A stretch of DNA of 36,166 bases, from assembly GCF_010692555.1 (NCBI RefSeq), contig NZ_JAAHHG010000037.1:9035-45200 (forward strand), given 5' to 3'. Shown piece by piece: positions 33,722 through 36,166 of this stretch (position 1 is its first letter; each line of letters opens with the position of its first letter). The stretch comes from Okeania sp. SIO3B5. Lineage in GTDB: Bacteria; Cyanobacteriota; Cyanobacteriia; Cyanobacteriales; Microcoleaceae. Position numbers and translations under genes: made by a program. A model generated the notes under the pieces. That model had not been told where the DNA came from. It searched no databases and saw nothing but the letters and a program-made list of their open reading frames with translations.

Positions 33722-33810
33722 AGGACTTACGCAAAGGCACTATTTATAGAGTTCAAGTACTATTGGACAATAGTTTTGAGCGCTATATATAGCGTATCTG
33801 CGTAAGTCCT
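33722..33810. mobile_element. 89-bp MITE with perfect 12-bp inverted ends
   Basis: Ends AGGACTTACGCA / TGCGTAAGTCCT are a perfect inverted repeat. The inside has the palindromic GCGCTATATATAGCG. No reading frame. It lies between cysC and the C39-like gene; the motif AGGACTTACGCA is widespread in cyanobacterial genomes as far as I know. Confidence 0.85.
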
Positions 33811-33833
33811 AGTTGATTTATTAATACTTATTA

Positions 33834-34015
33834 ACATAAGTTCATATAAATTGATTCATAGTTATCCCGATTAAGTTTATAGATGCGGGATTAATGGAAA
33901 AGAGGGGTGAAAAGGCTTCTGTGAAGCGTTTAGAAACCCTCCTCTAGTGCTTCGTTTGAAGCGGAATTAATAGGAACTTCAGGGCACTGAAACGAAACCT
34001 TATGGGAGATAAATT
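33834..34015 (+). other. Structured leader of the C39-like gene
   Basis: The 180-bp stretch contains several short hairpins: AGAGGGGT / ACCCTCCTCT (outer), GCTTCTGTGAAGC, GCTTCGTTTGAAGC and AGGGCACTGAAACGAAACCT. Local GC content is higher than in surrounding spacers. One frame (VKRLETLL*CFV) might be a TnpB tail remnant, so the structure could be either a transposon end or a leader RNA. GGGAG seven bases before the ATG at 34016 is a good ribosome site. Confidence 0.35.
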
Positions 34016-34606
34016 ATGAGCATTAATCATAATGTTCCGTATTTTAATCTAGAGAATAACGAGATTGAGGGTTGGCGATCCTCTGGTGCTACAAGTGCTG
34101 CAATGTGTCTAAAATACTTTGGAGTTCCTGATTTAGGATCTATGCCACAGTACGAAGATGATGTTAAACAACGTTTTGATAGACTGGGAATAGCACATAC
34201 GACTCCAGGTGGAATCAGGAGGTTAATAGAGGGTTTAGGATTGATCAATAATCTTACAATGACAGGAGGTCTTTCAGATATTACTCGCGCTCTAGATTCT
34301 GGAGAAATCTGTGTATTACATGGTTATTGGACGAACGCTGGTCATATTTTAGTCATACGTGGTTACGATGACAGTGGTAATTTTTTTGTAAATGATCCAG
34401 CAGGAGAATGGTTTTACGAAGGCTATCGTAATAATTCACCATACACAGAAGATAACAAAGGAAAAAATAAGCTATACAGTCGGAGACTAATATCCTCTGC
34501 TGGCAATGCATACTCTTTGCGCGAAACCCTAAGATTTTATGATACTTGGGGTAATGATGAGATAGAATCTACTGCAAGAATGTGGCTACATAGGATTTCT
34601 AAATAG
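34016..34606 (+). CDS. C39-like peptidase fold protein without the usual cysteine
   Basis: The 196-residue protein fits the Peptidase_C39_2 pattern: NVPYFNLENNEIEGWRSSGATSAAMCLKYFG, a middle helical part, GHILVIRGYDDSGNFFVNDPAGEW, and YSRRLI. In active members the N-terminal motif has the catalytic cysteine three residues before TSxAM; here that place is Ser23. The histidine (H110) and aspartate (D127) are in place. It may thus be an inactive binding protein or a serine variant. No signal peptide. It stands alone between two MITEs, a possible sign of acquisition. Confidence 0.72.
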   Translation: MSINHNVPYFNLENNEIEGWRSSGATSAAMCLKYFGVPDLGSMPQYEDDVKQRFDRLGIAHTTPGGIRRLIEGLGLINNLTMTGGLSDITRALDSGEICVLHGYWTNAGHILVIRGYDDSGNFFVNDPAGEWFYEGYRNNSPYTEDNKGKNKLYSRRLISSAGNAYSLRETLRFYDTWGNDEIESTARMWLHRISK

Positions 34607-34620
34607 ATATAGGAGTATCT

Positions 34621-34746
34621 AGTAGTGGACTGTTTCATCTAAAATGGTGCATTAGATTCAATTCAAAAGTCAAAAGTCAAAAGTCAAAAGTAAGAATTTT
34701 CAAGTTAAAAACTAATGCACAGTTTTAGCTGTGTCAGTCCACTACT
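34621..34746. mobile_element. 126-bp MITE with perfect 12-bp inverted ends
   Basis: Ends AGTAGTGGACTG / CAGTCCACTACT are a perfect inverted repeat, and inner sequences ATGGTGCATTAG / CTAATGCACAG extend the symmetry. The centre is an AAAAGTC heptamer array (about 34666-34691). It starts 14 bp after the C39-like gene's stop codon. No reading frame. Confidence 0.87.
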
Positions 34747-34764
34747 GGAATTTGTAAAAAGAGG

Positions 34765-34799
34765 TAATTATTAATTATTAATTGTTAATTATTAATTAT
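34765..34799. repeat. TTAATTA heptamer array supplying the PhyH gene's stop
   Basis: About five heptamers run into the end of the PhyH gene, so that its TAA stop (34796-34798 on the complement) is itself part of the array. Confidence 0.88.
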
Positions 34800-35971
34800 T
34801 CGCTGGTTTGATACAACTTAGTTCTCAATCTTTCTAATTCTGCCTCAATTAGCTGATTTTTAGCTTCTGATAATTGAAATTTTGTTTGACAATTATATAA
34901 CTGACTGCGTAACTTTTCTAATTCTGACTGAACTGTTTGAAGTTGAGGTTTTAATACACTCAGTTCATCTTGATATTCCATTGCCATAGGTCGTAATTTT
35001 TCTAATTCCTCCTGAAATTGTAACAGTTCATATTTTAATCTTTCTATTTCATACTGTTCGGGATTAACTTCAACTTTCTCTCCATTATAAAAATGATCGA
35101 CGACTTTTCCTGTCATAATATTTCTCACTTCTTTCAGATGAATTCTATGTAAAAACGGATCTGAAAGTAAAGGAATATAATACATACAATCAGAGAAATA
35201 ATAATGCGTTACTTGACTATGTCTGGTGCGGTTTTTATCTAAAACTGGACTACCCCCATGTAGTAAATTTGCAGCCCAAATTAAAGCTTGCCCTTTCTTC
35301 ACATAAAGTTCTACTTTTTCTAAACCATTATGTTCAATTAATGACTGTAAAAACTCTTCATATATCGGATAAACATCATAAGGTTTATTTTGATAACTAC
35401 CTGTAATTCCTAAGTCGTTTAAATCAAATATTGGTAATTTATGACTGCCAGGATAATAATGTAGGGGACCATTATTTGCATCTATATCTTCAAGAGCTAC
35501 CCAAACTCCGCACATAAATCTAGCTGGCATTGAATTAAAATGTATGCTGTCACTATGAGTAGATTGTTGAGTACCAAGCTTAAAATTTAGGGTTTGAAAT
35601 GGGATTGGTTCCCGCTGATAAAGTATTTTTAATAAGTTAATAATTTTGGGAGAAGTGGCAATTTTCTTTACATCTTGATTGAATGTCCAAGCATCCTGAA
35701 TTCGGTCGTGATAAATCCAAGCTGATTCTACTTTGCCTTTTTCTCCATATATAGGAGTTAAGTCTTTAACTATTTTGTCTGTAGTTTCTGCAATATTTTC
35801 TATGCCTAAGTCGTCTATGATTACATATCCTTGTTCTGCAAATTGTTTGACAAGTTTTTTTGTATCTTTGTCTAAAGTTAACTGGCTAAAAATTTGTTCA
35901 AAAAATAGCGAATCTACCAAAGGTACATTCATCAGAAGAGGAGTAAACTTTTTATCTTTTGTTTTGCTCAT
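34796..35971 (-). CDS. Phytanoyl-CoA dioxygenase (PhyH) family oxygenase with coiled-coil tail
   Basis: The 391-residue protein has a non-haem Fe(II)/2-oxoglutarate oxygenase core (about 40-290). The iron ligands H139 and D141 are in THSDSIHF and the distal H238 is in ANLLHGGSPV; R250 is a likely 2-oxoglutarate contact. NNGPLHYYPGSHKLP is typical of PhyH. The last 85 residues (about 305-391) are heptad-rich (ELLQFQEELEKLRPMAMEYQDELSVLKPQL...) and should form a coiled coil, an uncommon addition. Such enzymes hydroxylate lipids or secondary metabolites; the substrate here cannot be told. The tail suggests oligomerisation or tethering. Confidence 0.88.
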   Translation of the reverse strand: MSKTKDKKFTPLLMNVPLVDSLFFEQIFSQLTLDKDTKKLVKQFAEQGYVIIDDLGIENIAETTDKIVKDLTPIYGEKGKVESAWIYHDRIQDAWTFNQDVKKIATSPKIINLLKILYQREPIPFQTLNFKLGTQQSTHSDSIHFNSMPARFMCGVWVALEDIDANNGPLHYYPGSHKLPIFDLNDLGITGSYQNKPYDVYPIYEEFLQSLIEHNGLEKVELYVKKGQALIWAANLLHGGSPVLDKNRTRHSQVTHYYFSDCMYYIPLLSDPFLHRIHLKEVRNIMTGKVVDHFYNGEKVEVNPEQYEIERLKYELLQFQEELEKLRPMAMEYQDELSVLKPQLQTVQSELEKLRSQLYNCQTKFQLSEAKNQLIEAELERLRTKLYQTSE

Positions 35972-35984
35972 AATTTGTAATTGA

Positions 35985-36019
35985 AGAAGGCAGAAGGCAG
36001 AAGGCAGAAGGCAGAAGGG
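35985..36019. repeat. GAAGGCA heptamer array
   Basis: Five copies of the unit GAAGGCA lie 13 bp upstream of the PhyH gene's start codon (read on the complement), within its leader. Confidence 0.9.
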
Positions 36020-36029
36020 AAAATTGCTT

Positions 36030-36166
36030 ATGGATTCTCACCGCTCAACTAAACTTACTCAAACTGAACGAGAAAGCCTGAAAGCTCAGTTGTTCGTAGT
36101 GGATCGACCACTACAGGGTTAAACGGCAAACCCTTTATTCCTTGGTCCAAGACATCAGGAATTACT
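36030..36166 (+). other. Right-edge stretch with two adjoining hairpins
   Basis: A 30-codon frame (ATG 36030 to TAA 36120, MDSHRSTKLTQTERESLKAQLFVVDRPLQG) is followed by or overlaps two hairpins, GTAGTGG/CCACTAC (36096-36114) and AGGGTT/AACCCT (36115-36134). This could be an element end or a short gene; too little sequence remains to decide. Confidence 0.3.

Noticed and set aside
1-36166. tRNA or rRNA genes
   Set aside because: I looked for tRNA-like TTC-loop and acceptor patterns and rRNA signatures and saw none; tRNAscan-SE would be the deciding test.

Overview
The window looks like a piece of a filamentous, probably marine, cyanobacterial chromosome of the Trichodesmium / Okeania / Lyngbya-like kind. 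The reasons are an adjacent cyanophycinase and cyanophycin synthetase pair, a Psb32-like photosystem II protein, a 47-residue high-light-inducible protein, a cyanobacterial-type topoisomerase I, frequent HIP1 octamers (GCGATCGC), low GC content, and long gene-poor spacers full of heptamer tandem repeats and small non-coding mobile elements. The genus is inferred, not proven.

Left part (1-14.4 kb) is mostly housekeeping. It holds the tail of an unknown gene, a three-copy 155-bp tandem repeat, topA (-), a 1.4-kb spacer with a wrecked TnpB gene, a DUF4346 gene convergent with a psb32-like gene (their stop codons overlap), ispF (-), a PqqD-like protein (+), trmD (-), a second wrecked TnpB, then cphB-cphA (+) for cyanophycin breakdown and synthesis, a palindromic terminator and a small Hlip gene (-).

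Middle part (14.5-24.5 kb) is the most unusual. A 131-residue protein of unrecognised family lies upstream of a 2290-residue secreted or membrane protein. The large protein has a PstS-like binding domain, one membrane helix, ten DUF4912 domains (eight of them each preceded by a glycine-rich hydrophobic segment, in near-identical 170-177 codon repeats), and a C-terminal domain that is a clear paralogue of the 131-residue protein. An RTX-type calcium-binding protein follows on the opposite strand.

Right part (24.5-36.2 kb) carries an ABC-2 type exporter whose ATPase and permease genes are separated by two DUF1963 genes. The first of these is dead: it is split by a TnpB-derived non-autonomous element and also carries a 5-bp duplication. 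Next come a Uma2-family gene, a probable sulfur-assimilation group (USP-like gene and SLC13/DASS transporter, divergent from cysC), a C39-peptidase-like protein that lacks the expected cysteine, and a PhyH-family oxygenase with a coiled-coil tail.

The spacers are a fossil bed of small transposable elements. I can delimit several from terminal inverted repeats, target duplications, homologous copies within the window, and in one case an empty-site copy of the host repeat. No intact transposase gene is present, so any movement would need enzymes encoded elsewhere.
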